DNA of 32,435 nucleotides from Candidatus Woesearchaeota archaeon (GCA_016935125.1 JAFGRM010000017.1:1-32435); one strand, 5' to 3'; positions 18,249-27,624 are shown, counted from the first letter of the stretch. Translations and numbers: made by a program. Notes: generated from the sequence alone by a model not told the origin.

Positions 18249-18260
18249 TTCCAAAGGAAA
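18249..18260. promoter_or_regulatory. Mini-ORB-like dyad
   Basis: TTCCAAAGGAAA; a further TTTCCAAAAGAAA follows at 18265. Confidence 0.45.
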
Positions 18261-18439
18261 AATATTTCCAAAAGAAAATTACCCTTACGAAATCTGATAA
18301 ATCCCTTATAGATTACCCGCAGGAAGCGACAGCCCACAAGAAGGCCATACCAAGCAAAACTGAGCAAGAAACCTGTATCTGTTGATATGCCACAGTTTGG
18401 CACATCTTAACACAGTTTCCCTTTTGTGGAACAAAAAGT

Positions 18440-18494
18440 AAACTTGCTTACCTGCTTCCTGCTTTCCTGCTTTCTTGCTTACTTGCTTGCCCAC
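18440..18494. repeat. Imperfect 8-bp tandem repeat (TGCTTNCN-like)
   Basis: acttgctt acctgctt cctgcttt cctgcttt cttgctta cttgcttg; within the origin-proximal intergenic region. Confidence 0.8.
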
Positions 18495-18711
18495 TTAGCT
18501 GCATGGCTGATTAGGACAGGTTGTGTTGTGCTGCGCTGTCGCTGGGATGACTGTTATAGAACCACTGTTGCATACTAACATAAGTTTATTATATGCAGAA
18601 CACTATTGTCTTATGTTATAGTGTCTATAGTGATATATAAGTAAAAGATAAGCTGTATAAGAGATACCATAAGGATTGCCATATTGCCTATGCTGTTAAC
18701 AGAAGAACAAC

Positions 18712-19185
18712 ATGGAAGGTATTGCTATGAACGACCTACTCGATGAAACAACAGAGGTTCATGCCAGGAAAATGCAGGACAAAAAAGACAATGAAAAAGC
18801 AGCTGGCATGCTAAACGATGAGATCGTCGCTGCGATCAGGGAAACCTCAAGGAGGCTTAGGGTGCTTGAGGAGAGATACTCTGGTGTCAGGAAAAACATC
18901 CAGCTAAACGAGCAGAACATGCTTTCTGAAAGCAAGAAAAACGCCACTGAGATAAAGACGATAAATGTCGACATGGTTGAGATCAAAAAGAGCATCAGGT
19001 CAATCGGCGAAGAGCTTAAGCAGATAATAAAGGAGCTTAAGCTAACCGTAAAAAAAGAGGAGTTCAAGGTCATGGAAAGGTACCTTAACCTTTGGCAGCC
19101 CATGGATTATGTGTCTCACACAGAGATGGAGAACAGGATAAAGGATATTGTCAAGCAGGAGCTCACAAAAAAAGGCATACAGTAA
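18712..19185 (+). CDS. Coiled-coil hypothetical protein
   Basis: 157 aa, mostly heptad-like charged helix; internal ATG at 18727 preceded by GGAAGGT is an alternative start. Confidence 0.75.
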   Translation: MEGIAMNDLLDETTEVHARKMQDKKDNEKAAGMLNDEIVAAIRETSRRLRVLEERYSGVRKNIQLNEQNMLSESKKNATEIKTINVDMVEIKKSIRSIGEELKQIIKELKLTVKKEEFKVMERYLNLWQPMDYVSHTEMENRIKDIVKQELTKKGIQ

Positions 19186-19356
19186 GTAAAACGAAAGGTT
19201 TATAAAAACCCACACCAAATTAAAACATATAACCTAAGCGAATATAACATATATGATGAGGATTATATTGATAAGAATATAGTAAGATAGTAAGAATATC
19301 ATTTAATAAAAACAACATAAGGATAAAAAAGCCCAAACGTTATAGTGAGGATGAAT

Positions 19357-20187
19357 ATGAGTTTCTTTGATTTCGGAAAAAAAGAGCCTGAAAAAGACGA
19401 ACAGCCAAAACAAAAGGCACCAGACCCAAGCAAGGTTCCGATAGACAAGGTAATAACAATGCGCTCTCAGGGCTTAAGCAACAACCAGATAATCCAGAGC
19501 CTGCAAAGAGACGGTTATGACTCTGACATTGTCTTTAAGGCCATGAACCAGGCTGATATCAGTGCAGGAATAGGCCCTGTTCCTGACCCTTATGAATATA
19601 AGCCTGATAATAACAATAGTATGCCACCTTTAAACAACCCTATGTCATTCGGCCAAGGGATGCCCAATGGCCCAGGCATGATGCCAGCAGCACCGCCTAT
19701 GCAGAACAACATGCCCGACATGGTAGCCAACATGCCTACACCTGATGCACAGATGCAGATGACACCTTTTGGCATGCAGAGCCCTGGAGGAGCCGGCGGG
19801 ATCAATGATGAGTCCATGAACATAGAGAGGATTGAAGAGATAGCAGAAGCGATAATCGACGAAAAATGGAACGAGATTGTAAAGAGCATAAACAAGATAA
19901 TCGAATGGAAAGACAGGACAGAAAGCAAGATAACAAGGGCTGAACAGCGGATAAACGACATCAGGAAGGATTTTGAGACACTGTCACAGGGAGTGCTAGG
20001 AAAGGTAGGTGAATACGACAAGAATCTTGCAGACCTTGGTGTCGAGATAAAAGCTATGGAAAGGGTCTTCCAGAAAGTCCTGCCTGCACTTAGCGAAAAT
20101 GTCCATGCACTAGACAGGATCACAAAAGATATCAGGTCCTCAAACAATGGGCTTATCGAGCCTGATGATAAAAGGAAAGATAATTAA
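19357..20187 (+). CDS. Coiled-coil protein with Met/Pro-rich linker, conserved archaeal hypothetical
   Basis: ORF track start 19345 is GTG; ATGs at 19351 and 19357 follow GTGAGG. Helical N-terminal domain, M/P/N-rich linker, C-terminal coiled coil (VLGKVGEYDKNLADLGVEIKAMERVFQKVLPALSENV). Confidence 0.75.
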   Translation: MSFFDFGKKEPEKDEQPKQKAPDPSKVPIDKVITMRSQGLSNNQIIQSLQRDGYDSDIVFKAMNQADISAGIGPVPDPYEYKPDNNNSMPPLNNPMSFGQGMPNGPGMMPAAPPMQNNMPDMVANMPTPDAQMQMTPFGMQSPGGAGGINDESMNIERIEEIAEAIIDEKWNEIVKSINKIIEWKDRTESKITRAEQRINDIRKDFETLSQGVLGKVGEYDKNLADLGVEIKAMERVFQKVLPALSENVHALDRITKDIRSSNNGLIEPDDKRKDN

Positions 20188-20349
20188 GGAGAAAAAACCA
20201 TAAAGAAGAGAACTGACTGTTATTGGCTGTTTACCTAATATAGGCTGCTATTTCACGATTTCTTAACAAGAGCCATATAAAATAAAGAATAGTATAAAAA
20301 ACAGTTAAGCCATCAATCAAAGCACGCGATGGGATTTTTCAATTAAATC

Positions 20350-20991
20350 TCAGCTAGCTGGTCCTGTAAGCATCCTTAATGCTGTAGCAGCTATGAGCAG
20401 GATGAACAACATGCCAAGCACCCTTGGATGATAGAATGTTGCACCTATGTTGTGCTTGATATCTCCTGTCGCAGTACCACCTGAACCAGGATTGCCAGGA
20501 TTTAGTATGCCTTTTTCTGTATCAGAATCTGCATTTAGCTCTCCATTTGCATCTGAACTGCCATCAGATGTTTCAGTGGTGCTTTCCTGTGTAAATGAGA
20601 GCGTCTTTTCACCAAAGGCCGAGCTCAATGCACCGAGAAGCAGGACTACCGCAACAATAAGTATGGTCCACATAACTGCGGGTGTCTTCACTGCAAAAGT
20701 AAGGCTTTCATCACTTACACCAAACATCTTGAACATGACAATGATAATCACACCAAAGATCAGAAGGAAAGTGAACCATGGAATAACATATTCAATCATG
20801 CCTCTTGCAGATTGAGAAAAGAAAGAACCGAACAACGCGATTACAATCGCAAGCATCGCGTGTATGACCTTGTTGGTCCCGAAGATCTTGGCCCATTGGA
20901 AGATCGCATAAAGCAGTGCAAAGATAAACAGGAAAATAAAGACTGGAGAAAAGAAATTCAATAGTCCTCCGTCCATTACAAGGGTAGCCAT
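20350..20991 (-). CDS. Polytopic membrane protein, paralog 3 of a tandem set
   Basis: 213 aa; FIFALLYAIFQWAKIFGTNKVIHAMLAIVIALFG resembles the two neighbouring proteins; Ser/Gly/Asp-rich loop. Confidence 0.75.
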   Translation of the reverse strand: MATLVMDGGLLNFFSPVFIFLFIFALLYAIFQWAKIFGTNKVIHAMLAIVIALFGSFFSQSARGMIEYVIPWFTFLLIFGVIIIVMFKMFGVSDESLTFAVKTPAVMWTILIVAVVLLLGALSSAFGEKTLSFTQESTTETSDGSSDANGELNADSDTEKGILNPGNPGSGGTATGDIKHNIGATFYHPRVLGMLFILLIAATALRMLTGPAS

Positions 20992-20997
20992 GTTCTA

Positions 20998-21570
20998 TTA
21001 CTTCTTGAACATATCTCCAAACTCTTTGATGAGATTAAAGCCTTTTGAAGCCTTTTCTGAATCCGCGTCGCGGGTGATATACCATACCACTATCGCGAAT
21101 ATCAGTATTATCACGATTATAGAGGAAGTGTCCCTGCCAAACCATCTTGAGAACATTGAGTTTTCCCATATCCCCATCGAACCGCCAAAGATGTATACCA
21201 CAAGCAGAAAAGCAATGATTGCAATCCAACCTGACAGGCTTCCACCTATCCAGCTCGCCTCTCCGCCCATGAGACCGATTAGGAGCAAGGCCATTATGAT
21301 CGCGACCATGAGCATCGACAACTGTGGAAGAGAATTGTTGATTATCTCAACAACATCCCTGTTTTGTGGATAGCTGTTTGTTACATGAGGGATAACAACG
21401 AGCAGGCCTATTATAGCAGAAATTATTATGTTAAAGTTCTTCTTCCCTGAACCTAAAAGGTTTGTTTTCTGCAGTGTTGCAAAAACAATGACAAATATCA
21501 GAAGAAATGGCAGAAGAGCATCTGTCATCCCAAAATCTTCAAGCCTCTCAAAAAAGTCAACGAATTCCAT
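20998..21570 (-). CDS. Polytopic membrane protein, paralog 2 of a tandem set
   Basis: 190 aa; FFERLEDFGMTDALLPFLLIFVIVFATLQKTNLLG matches the 21731..22306 product. Confidence 0.8.
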   Translation of the reverse strand: MEFVDFFERLEDFGMTDALLPFLLIFVIVFATLQKTNLLGSGKKNFNIIISAIIGLLVVIPHVTNSYPQNRDVVEIINNSLPQLSMLMVAIIMALLLIGLMGGEASWIGGSLSGWIAIIAFLLVVYIFGGSMGIWENSMFSRWFGRDTSSIIVIILIFAIVVWYITRDADSEKASKGFNLIKEFGDMFKK

Positions 21571-21730
21571 AATCGATCCCTCCTTTCAGACCATATTGTG
21601 ATAGATAGTATATAAATATTATTATAAAATTATTGTTTACATATATCCTTCCTATAGTGTACATCCTTTATCAATCTTAAATTATCCTATGTTCTTTATC
21701 AACAAATTGCCTTTATCAAAAAACTTGCCC

Positions 21731-22306
21731 TTATTCCTTTTCGCTTTTGCTGGCTGCGCTGCTCCTGTCCTTTGTTGCCCAGAATATAATCACAACAAGT
21801 ATTATGACCATTATAATCGCGCTTACTGCAGTCGAACTGTAGTTGTCCTTCAGGTACCCCCAAAACCATTCAAGCCATGGCTGGCCGTTGTATGGTATCG
21901 CATGGGCAAAGATCGCGACAACACCTATAAACATCAACACCATCATAAAGGTCCTCCATCCTCCAGTCAGGTATACATCCTCCCCTTCCTTATAAAATGT
22001 GCCTATAAGGAGCAGAAAGCTGACAGAGACCAGCACCAAAAGGACTATGTTCGGCATGGATTCATTTATGATCGCAACCATCTTTGAAGAAGCGATTACA
22101 AGGAAAGCAACAACAAATGCTACCATGGCGTTTAGGTTTTTCTTTGAGACGCTCTTTCCTGAAAACTCTTCAGTGCCAAATACCTTTGTCCTCTCAAGTA
22201 TTGCAAAAAATATGACGAACACCAAGAGGAAGGGCAGCACTACATCATACACCCCGAGCCTCTCAAAAAAACTCAGTACATCCCTAAACACTGATGTTTC
22301 TGCCAT
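21731..22306 (-). CDS. Polytopic membrane protein, paralog 1 of a tandem set
   Basis: 191 aa; FFERLGVYDVVLPFLLVFVIFFAILERTKVFG...KKNLNAMVAFVVAFLV. Confidence 0.8.
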   Translation of the reverse strand: MAETSVFRDVLSFFERLGVYDVVLPFLLVFVIFFAILERTKVFGTEEFSGKSVSKKNLNAMVAFVVAFLVIASSKMVAIINESMPNIVLLVLVSVSFLLLIGTFYKEGEDVYLTGGWRTFMMVLMFIGVVAIFAHAIPYNGQPWLEWFWGYLKDNYSSTAVSAIIMVIILVVIIFWATKDRSSAASKSEKE

Positions 22307-22382
22307 GGCCTCTGATTATGGGGTGTTTGCTATATAAAGGTTTCGAAAAGATGAGCCCTGTGACCGTGTTCTTGTAGTTTTA

Positions 22383-22424
22383 TAGCAATGCCATTACAGT
22401 AAGTAGCAATGCCATTACAGTAAG
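22383..22424. repeat. Exact 21-bp tandem duplication in a divergent promoter region
   Basis: tagcaatgccattacagtaag repeated twice head to tail, followed by a partial third unit (tgccatta). Confidence 0.95.
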
Positions 22425-22528
22425 TGCCATTAGAATTAGAGAGTTATGGTATCTAAAAACATGAGATAATGCCTAGATATCGATAAAATTTATATAAAAA
22501 ACCATCAACACTTTTTTTGTGATGTAAA

Positions 22529-23134
22529 ATGGAATGGTTTATCGATAAGGATGACTTTAAAATAATGAAAAAGGAGATTGAAGGCTTTGACCTCAAACGA
22601 GAGATGATAATCAGCAAAAGCCGGGAGATACTCAAAAGCTCAAAATACGCTATATACGCTGTGCACAAAGGAGAGCTTGCTGAAGCAAAAAAGCTCCTCA
22701 ATCAAGCTGAAAAGGTGATCTCTGCCCTTAAAAAAGAGATTGAGAACACGCCAAGGCTGCAAAACACCGGCGCCTTTAGTGCAGCTGCACAGGAATACGC
22801 TGAAGCAAGATGCTTTTATGGCTTTGCCAAGGACAAGAAGATCCCTTCTGTAGATGAGATGGGAATCCTGGTTGAAGACTACCTGCTTGGGCTGTGCGAC
22901 CTGACAGGAGAGCTTGGCAGAAGGGCTGTCATGTCTGTCATCAAGAATGATATAGATGAAGTGTACATGATAAGAGATGCTGTTGAGGGGATCTTTGGGA
23001 TGTTTCTCGAGCTTAACCTGAGGAACTCTGAACTCAGGAAAAAATCTGACCAGATAAAATGGAACCTGAAAAAGATCGAAGACATAATCTATGACATCAA
23101 GACAAGGGGAATCAAGAATGGAAAAAGCCGTTGA
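22529..23134 (+). CDS. Translin family protein
   Basis: Helical protein; AAQEYAEARCFYGFAKDKKIPSVDEMGILVEDYLLGLCDLTGELGRRAV is typical of translin/TRAX-like archaeal proteins. Confidence 0.88.
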   Translation: MEWFIDKDDFKIMKKEIEGFDLKREMIISKSREILKSSKYAIYAVHKGELAEAKKLLNQAEKVISALKKEIENTPRLQNTGAFSAAAQEYAEARCFYGFAKDKKIPSVDEMGILVEDYLLGLCDLTGELGRRAVMSVIKNDIDEVYMIRDAVEGIFGMFLELNLRNSELRKKSDQIKWNLKKIEDIIYDIKTRGIKNGKSR

Positions 23135-23687
23135 TTTCTTTTTTGAGCTTGGCCAGCTTAAGCGCGTCAAGAGAAGCGGGTGGTGGCTAGTTGGGATAAA
23201 AGACCCTGAATCTGTCGCTGAGCACTCTTTTCGTGCAGCAGCCATAGGATACTTCCTCGCAAAAAAAGAGGGCGCTGATGCAGACAAGGTCATGAGGATG
23301 TGCCTGTTCAACGACCTCCATGAAGCCAGGCTAAACGACCTGCACAAGGTGGGTCACAGGTACATAGATTTTCCGGCAGCAGAAAAAAAAGCGTTTAGTG
23401 AGCAGGTGGAGTCTTTGCCTGCAGAGCTTGCTGAAGGGATCAGGGGAATCCTTGATGAGCTGCATGCAGACAACACAAAAGATGGCATTGTTGCGCGTGA
23501 TGCTGATTATCTTGAATGCGCTTTCCAGGCAAAGGAATACATAGACATGGGATACAATGATGCACATGACTGGATAAACAACATAAGGAAAAACTTAAGG
23601 ACCGCCTCAGCCAAAAAAATGCTAGTTGATCTTGAAAAGACAAGCTCAAACAACTGGTGGCATGGGCTGAAGAATGCCAAAAGATGA
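23118..23687 (+). CDS. HD-domain hydrolase (YfbR/HDDC2-like)
   Basis: ORF track starts at 23091; ATG at 23118 gives MEKAVDFFFELGQLKRVKRSGWW...ESVAEHSFRAA...FNDLHEARLNDL; HD-type His/Asp motifs. Confidence 0.88.
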   Translation: MEKAVDFFFELGQLKRVKRSGWWLVGIKDPESVAEHSFRAAAIGYFLAKKEGADADKVMRMCLFNDLHEARLNDLHKVGHRYIDFPAAEKKAFSEQVESLPAELAEGIRGILDELHADNTKDGIVARDADYLECAFQAKEYIDMGYNDAHDWINNIRKNLRTASAKKMLVDLEKTSSNNWWHGLKNAKR

Positions 23688-23770
23688 TTGGATAATCTAT
23701 ATGGTTAAACCAAACTTAAATCAAACCATCATACCATATCTTCATATTGCTAACAAAAAAAGGTGAAACT

Positions 23771-24763
23771 ATGGGAACTATAAAAGAAGGGGCAAATCAG
23801 GCGCTCAAGAACTGCCTGAAACTCAAGAGAAATGAAGCCATAATAATAATAACTGACAACGAAACCCTAGAGATTGGCGTTGCATTCCTTACAGAAGCAA
23901 AAAAGATAACAAAAGATGTGGATTTTTTCATTCTTGAGGATTTTGGGAAAAGGCCGCTCAAGACTGTTCCAGAGGAAATATTAACCTCAATAAAAAAGGT
24001 AAAGGCAGGTATCTATGCAGGGCAAGGAAAAGAAGGCGAGCTGCAGAGCTTCAGAAGGCCTCTCCTAAAAGAGACTGAAAAGCACACGCTTAGGTTTGCA
24101 AACATGGTCAACATAAACCAGACCATAATGGAGCAGGGAATGTGCGCAGACTACGAAAAGATACGGGAGTTCTCCCAAAGGCTCTACAACATAATCCTAA
24201 ACGCAAGAGAGATTAATGTAAAGACTGAAGCAGGGACTGACTTCACTGTCAGCCTATCAACTGATATGAGATGGGTCAATGCTGACGGCATTATCTCAAA
24301 GGTGCATTGGAGCAACCTGCCTGATGGTGAGATATACACCTGCCCAAAGGACACGAACGGGAAGGTCGTAATCGACGGTGTGCTGGGTGACTACTTCGCA
24401 TCAAAATACGGCCTGCTCGCAAACACCCCTCTGCTTGTCGAGATACATGAAAACCGGGTGATTAGCGCCAGATGCAGCAATACTGATCTGGAAGATGACT
24501 TTAAGGGGTATATAAGGATGGATGAGAACTCATCAAGAGTGGGTGAGTTTGCATTCGGGACAAACATGTTTATCACAAAACTCATCGGGCAGATGCTGCA
24601 GGATGAGAAGTTTCCTGGCGTGCATATCGCGTTCGGGCACGGCTATCCTGAAAGGACAGGCTGCAGCTGGACATCAAAGGCACACCTTGATGCAGTTATC
24701 ATAAGACCCACTGTTACTGTCGACGGCAGAAAGATCATGGAAAAAGGGGTGTATATGATATGA
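23771..24763 (+). CDS. M29-like aminopeptidase (AmpS/aminopeptidase T family)
   Basis: GEFAFGTN, LQDEKFPGVHIAFGHGYP and KAHLDAVI motifs match the M29 metal-ligand series; aaaggtgaaactATG supports the 23771 start. Confidence 0.82.
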   Translation: MGTIKEGANQALKNCLKLKRNEAIIIITDNETLEIGVAFLTEAKKITKDVDFFILEDFGKRPLKTVPEEILTSIKKVKAGIYAGQGKEGELQSFRRPLLKETEKHTLRFANMVNINQTIMEQGMCADYEKIREFSQRLYNIILNAREINVKTEAGTDFTVSLSTDMRWVNADGIISKVHWSNLPDGEIYTCPKDTNGKVVIDGVLGDYFASKYGLLANTPLLVEIHENRVISARCSNTDLEDDFKGYIRMDENSSRVGEFAFGTNMFITKLIGQMLQDEKFPGVHIAFGHGYPERTGCSWTSKAHLDAVIIRPTVTVDGRKIMEKGVYMI

Positions 24764-25716
24764 GAAGAGCAGCAGATATCATGATATCAACTTGTATGGC
24801 CCTAAAAAAGGAAGAACGCTGCCTGGTCATAACAGATGGGCAAGGTGAGATAAGAGAGATTGCAGAGATGCTGCTTCGTGCTGCAAGAACAATATGCAGT
24901 GATGCTGTGATACATACCATTTCCCCCCTTAAACAAAACGGGCAGGAGCCTGATGCAGGAACAGCAGAGCTTATGAGATCTTTTGATGTGGTGTTCATTG
25001 TAACAACAAAGTCCCTCAGCCACACAAAAGCACGCAAGGCTGCAACAGAAGCAGGTGCAAGGATCGCATCCATGTGCGGCGTGACTAAAGAGATGCTTGC
25101 AAGGGCAATAGACATTGACTATGAAGAGATGAAGGAAAGGACAGGCAAGATCGCTGACCTGCTTGATCGTGCAGAGACTGTGACAGTAAAAAGCAATAAC
25201 GGAACAAACCTGAGCATGTCGATAAGCAGAAGAGATGCGTTTGGCAGAAACTCGGGGATCTATGACAAGAAGGGTGCGTGGGGCAACCTGCCCTCTGGAG
25301 AAGCATTCATAGCTCCTGTGGAAGGAAGCGCGAACGGTGTCTATGTTGTCGATGCGAGCCATGCAGGACTTGGTATGCTCAAAAGCCCGATCGATATCTC
25401 TGTCAAAGATGGGCTTGCGAGTGGATTTTCTGGTGGAAAAGCAGCAGAAAAGCTCAGGCTGATGCTCAAAAGCATAAAAGACAAAGATGCGTTCAACATA
25501 GCAGAACTTGGCATAGGGACCAACAGCAAGGCAATGATAACAGGAAACATCCTTGAGGACGAAAAGGTCCTTGGCACGTGCCATATTGCGCTTGGGAACA
25601 ACTTCGGCTTTGGTGGGGCAGTAAATACTCCAATCCATCTTGACGGAGTGATAAGGCACCCAAGCATCATTATAGACAATAAGACAATTATCGAAGACAG
25701 CAGATGGCTCATATGA
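24760..25716 (+). CDS. M29-like aminopeptidase paralog, divergent
   Basis: AELGIGTN, LEDEKVLGTCHIALGNNFGFGG and PIHLDGVI; ATGA overlap with the upstream gene. Confidence 0.8.
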   Translation: MRRAADIMISTCMALKKEERCLVITDGQGEIREIAEMLLRAARTICSDAVIHTISPLKQNGQEPDAGTAELMRSFDVVFIVTTKSLSHTKARKAATEAGARIASMCGVTKEMLARAIDIDYEEMKERTGKIADLLDRAETVTVKSNNGTNLSMSISRRDAFGRNSGIYDKKGAWGNLPSGEAFIAPVEGSANGVYVVDASHAGLGMLKSPIDISVKDGLASGFSGGKAAEKLRLMLKSIKDKDAFNIAELGIGTNSKAMITGNILEDEKVLGTCHIALGNNFGFGGAVNTPIHLDGVIRHPSIIIDNKTIIEDSRWLI

Positions 25717-25879
25717 CTTCCCTACTCTTATGCTCAGACACAAGATAAGATATGCGCCCGAAAAAACCGCACACAGCATAATTTAATACGCAGACACAAC
25801 ATATACAATAATATACAACACAAAACTCATATTGTCCTGTGGAAGAGACATCTCTTTTTACAGGAAAACAGGCAAGAAC

Positions 25880-26482
25880 ATGGTCAATATCAAAAGATTA
25901 GGGCATTCAAGCTTTAAGATAGATTATGGAGGGTTCATCATCTACATTGACCCTTACAAGATAAACAGGGATGAGACAGCAGACATGGTACTGGTAACAC
26001 ACAGCCATTTTGACCACTGCAGCCCTGATGACATAGACAAGGTTGCAGGGCCTAATACTTGGATAATATGCCCTGGCGACTGCGAGCAAAAACTTATCGG
26101 CAACATAAAGGTCATGAGGCCATTTGCGCGGGCTGAACATCTGGGAACCATCATCGAGACAGTCCCTGCATACAATATCGACAAGGAGTTCCACCCCAAA
26201 TCAAGCGGCTGGCTGGGTTATATAATAGAACGCAGCGGCACAAGAATCTATCATGCAGGCGACACTGACCTAATCCCTGAGATGGAGCAGCTCAAGGACA
26301 TAGACTATGCACTCCTGCCAGTAGGCGGCATATATACTATGGATGCAAGGCTGGCAGCAAAGGCAGCGACAATAATCAAGCCAAAGATTGCAATCCCTAT
26401 GCATTACGGCTCTGTTGTAGGGTGTGATTCTGACGCTGAAACATTCAAGAACCTTTGCAGGTGTGATGTAAAGATAATGTAG
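25880..26482 (+). CDS. MBL-fold metal-dependent hydrolase (UPF0173/UlaG-like)
   Basis: VTHSHFDHCSPDDI, IYHAGDTDLIPEM and AIPMHYGSVVG motifs; start at internal ATG 25880 (MVNIKRLGHSSFKIDYGG). Confidence 0.9.
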   Translation: MVNIKRLGHSSFKIDYGGFIIYIDPYKINRDETADMVLVTHSHFDHCSPDDIDKVAGPNTWIICPGDCEQKLIGNIKVMRPFARAEHLGTIIETVPAYNIDKEFHPKSSGWLGYIIERSGTRIYHAGDTDLIPEMEQLKDIDYALLPVGGIYTMDARLAAKAATIIKPKIAIPMHYGSVVGCDSDAETFKNLCRCDVKIM

Positions 26483-26644
26483 GTTTTGGCCTATATAACC
26501 CAACAACAAATTTTTCTGGCAACCTGAAAAAATATCATCAAGAACAACGCCAGAACATCATATTTCCGCTGTCTTTAAAAATACTTCTGGACTAACAAGA
26601 GATCTTCTGTTGAACTGCCAATCAACCTTTTAAGTCATAACTGG

Positions 26645-27049
26645 TTGACATACACTATGGTCTTATCCTTGCTGTTGAACAAAAAGCTAATCTCCTGCTT
26701 TATAGGGGCAACTGCTGTTGTTGGTTCGTTCCTGATAGGCTATGATTCCATAAAGCCAGGCAATGCTGTCGACAACATTAAGCCTCTTGAAGAGATGGTG
26801 ACAAAAGAAAGCCAAGAAAGGTGCCCGGGAATGGCCGGCGGCTGTTACAGCACAGGCAGCATCATGAGCCTAAAAGAGGAACTATTCAGACACCCCCATT
26901 ATTACAGGCAGGATATAATCGACATCACAGCCCTCGGCATAAGGACATACCCATCTGATGTGTTAGCAAAGGGTGTTGAGGGCTGTGTTGATTATCTTGC
27001 TGGCAAGGCAGAAAGATACACAGAACACGCAGGAGATGATAAAAGATGA
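26645..27049 (+). CDS. Hypothetical protein with N-terminal membrane segment
   Basis: 134 aa; N-terminal hydrophobic stretch; coupled to the next ORF by ATGA overlap. Confidence 0.65.
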   Translation: MTYTMVLSLLLNKKLISCFIGATAVVGSFLIGYDSIKPGNAVDNIKPLEEMVTKESQERCPGMAGGCYSTGSIMSLKEELFRHPHYYRQDIIDITALGIRTYPSDVLAKGVEGCVDYLAGKAERYTEHAGDDKR

Positions 27050-27273
27050 GCCTGAGGGGCTTTATATTAGGTGGCATCATAGGGTTTGGGCTGGGCATCT
27101 ATTATGAGAACAGCCGCAGCACTGAACACATAAAGACCCTTGAAGACGAGCTAAAGAATGGCATGCAAAACAGGATAGAATACAGGCTTGAACAAAGGCC
27201 GATTCATATGAGCAGATACATCCCTTATGTGCACAACGCATATGATCTAAATGAGCCTAAGAACAGACAATAA
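27046..27273 (+). CDS. Small hypothetical protein with N-terminal membrane segment
   Basis: 75 aa; starts within the stop of the upstream gene (ATGA). Confidence 0.6.
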   Translation: MSLRGFILGGIIGFGLGIYYENSRSTEHIKTLEDELKNGMQNRIEYRLEQRPIHMSRYIPYVHNAYDLNEPKNRQ

Positions 27274-27282
27274 TCCTCATCA

Positions 27283-27624
27283 TCATCTCCCCATATTCTT
27301 GCCTGTCAAAGAATCCAGTATCTCAGTCATCTCCTGGTTTTCGGTCTTTGTTATCTTCCAGTATGGTGCAACTGAAAGCGCAAGCACGATAAGCCCACTT
27401 ATGACCAGGCCCTGGAAGACATGCTCACCTACAAGATTGTTCATCCTGACAAAGATCGCAAACATCATGAACCCAAAGAACAAGACAATGCCCTTGTTTA
27501 ATATCTGGGCGGCCCTGTCCCTGACCAGCTTTGACTTTTCAATCCTTAATGTGATAAACTGTTTTTCTATCTCAGAAAGATGCCTCTGGGGAATCTTGTT
27601 GAAATCAAACTTTTCGCCAATCAT
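27283..27624 (-). CDS. Small two-TM membrane protein
   Basis: 113 aa; two hydrophobic segments (GIVLFFGFMMFAIFV and VFQGLVISGLIVLALSVA). Confidence 0.7.
   Translation of the reverse strand: MIGEKFDFNKIPQRHLSEIEKQFITLRIEKSKLVRDRAAQILNKGIVLFFGFMMFAIFVRMNNLVGEHVFQGLVISGLIVLALSVAPYWKITKTENQEMTEILDSLTGKNMGR

Larger units (their letters stand above)
18136..18500. other. Putative chromosomal replication origin (oriC)
   Basis: Intergenic, AT-rich in its first half, next to cdc6; contains several ORB-like motifs; diverging gene orientation on the two sides. Confidence 0.7.

Noticed and set aside
24802-25779. 325-aa minus-strand ORF opposite the second M29-like gene
   Set aside because: Cys/His/Ser-rich antisense translation of a conserved gene; no motifs.
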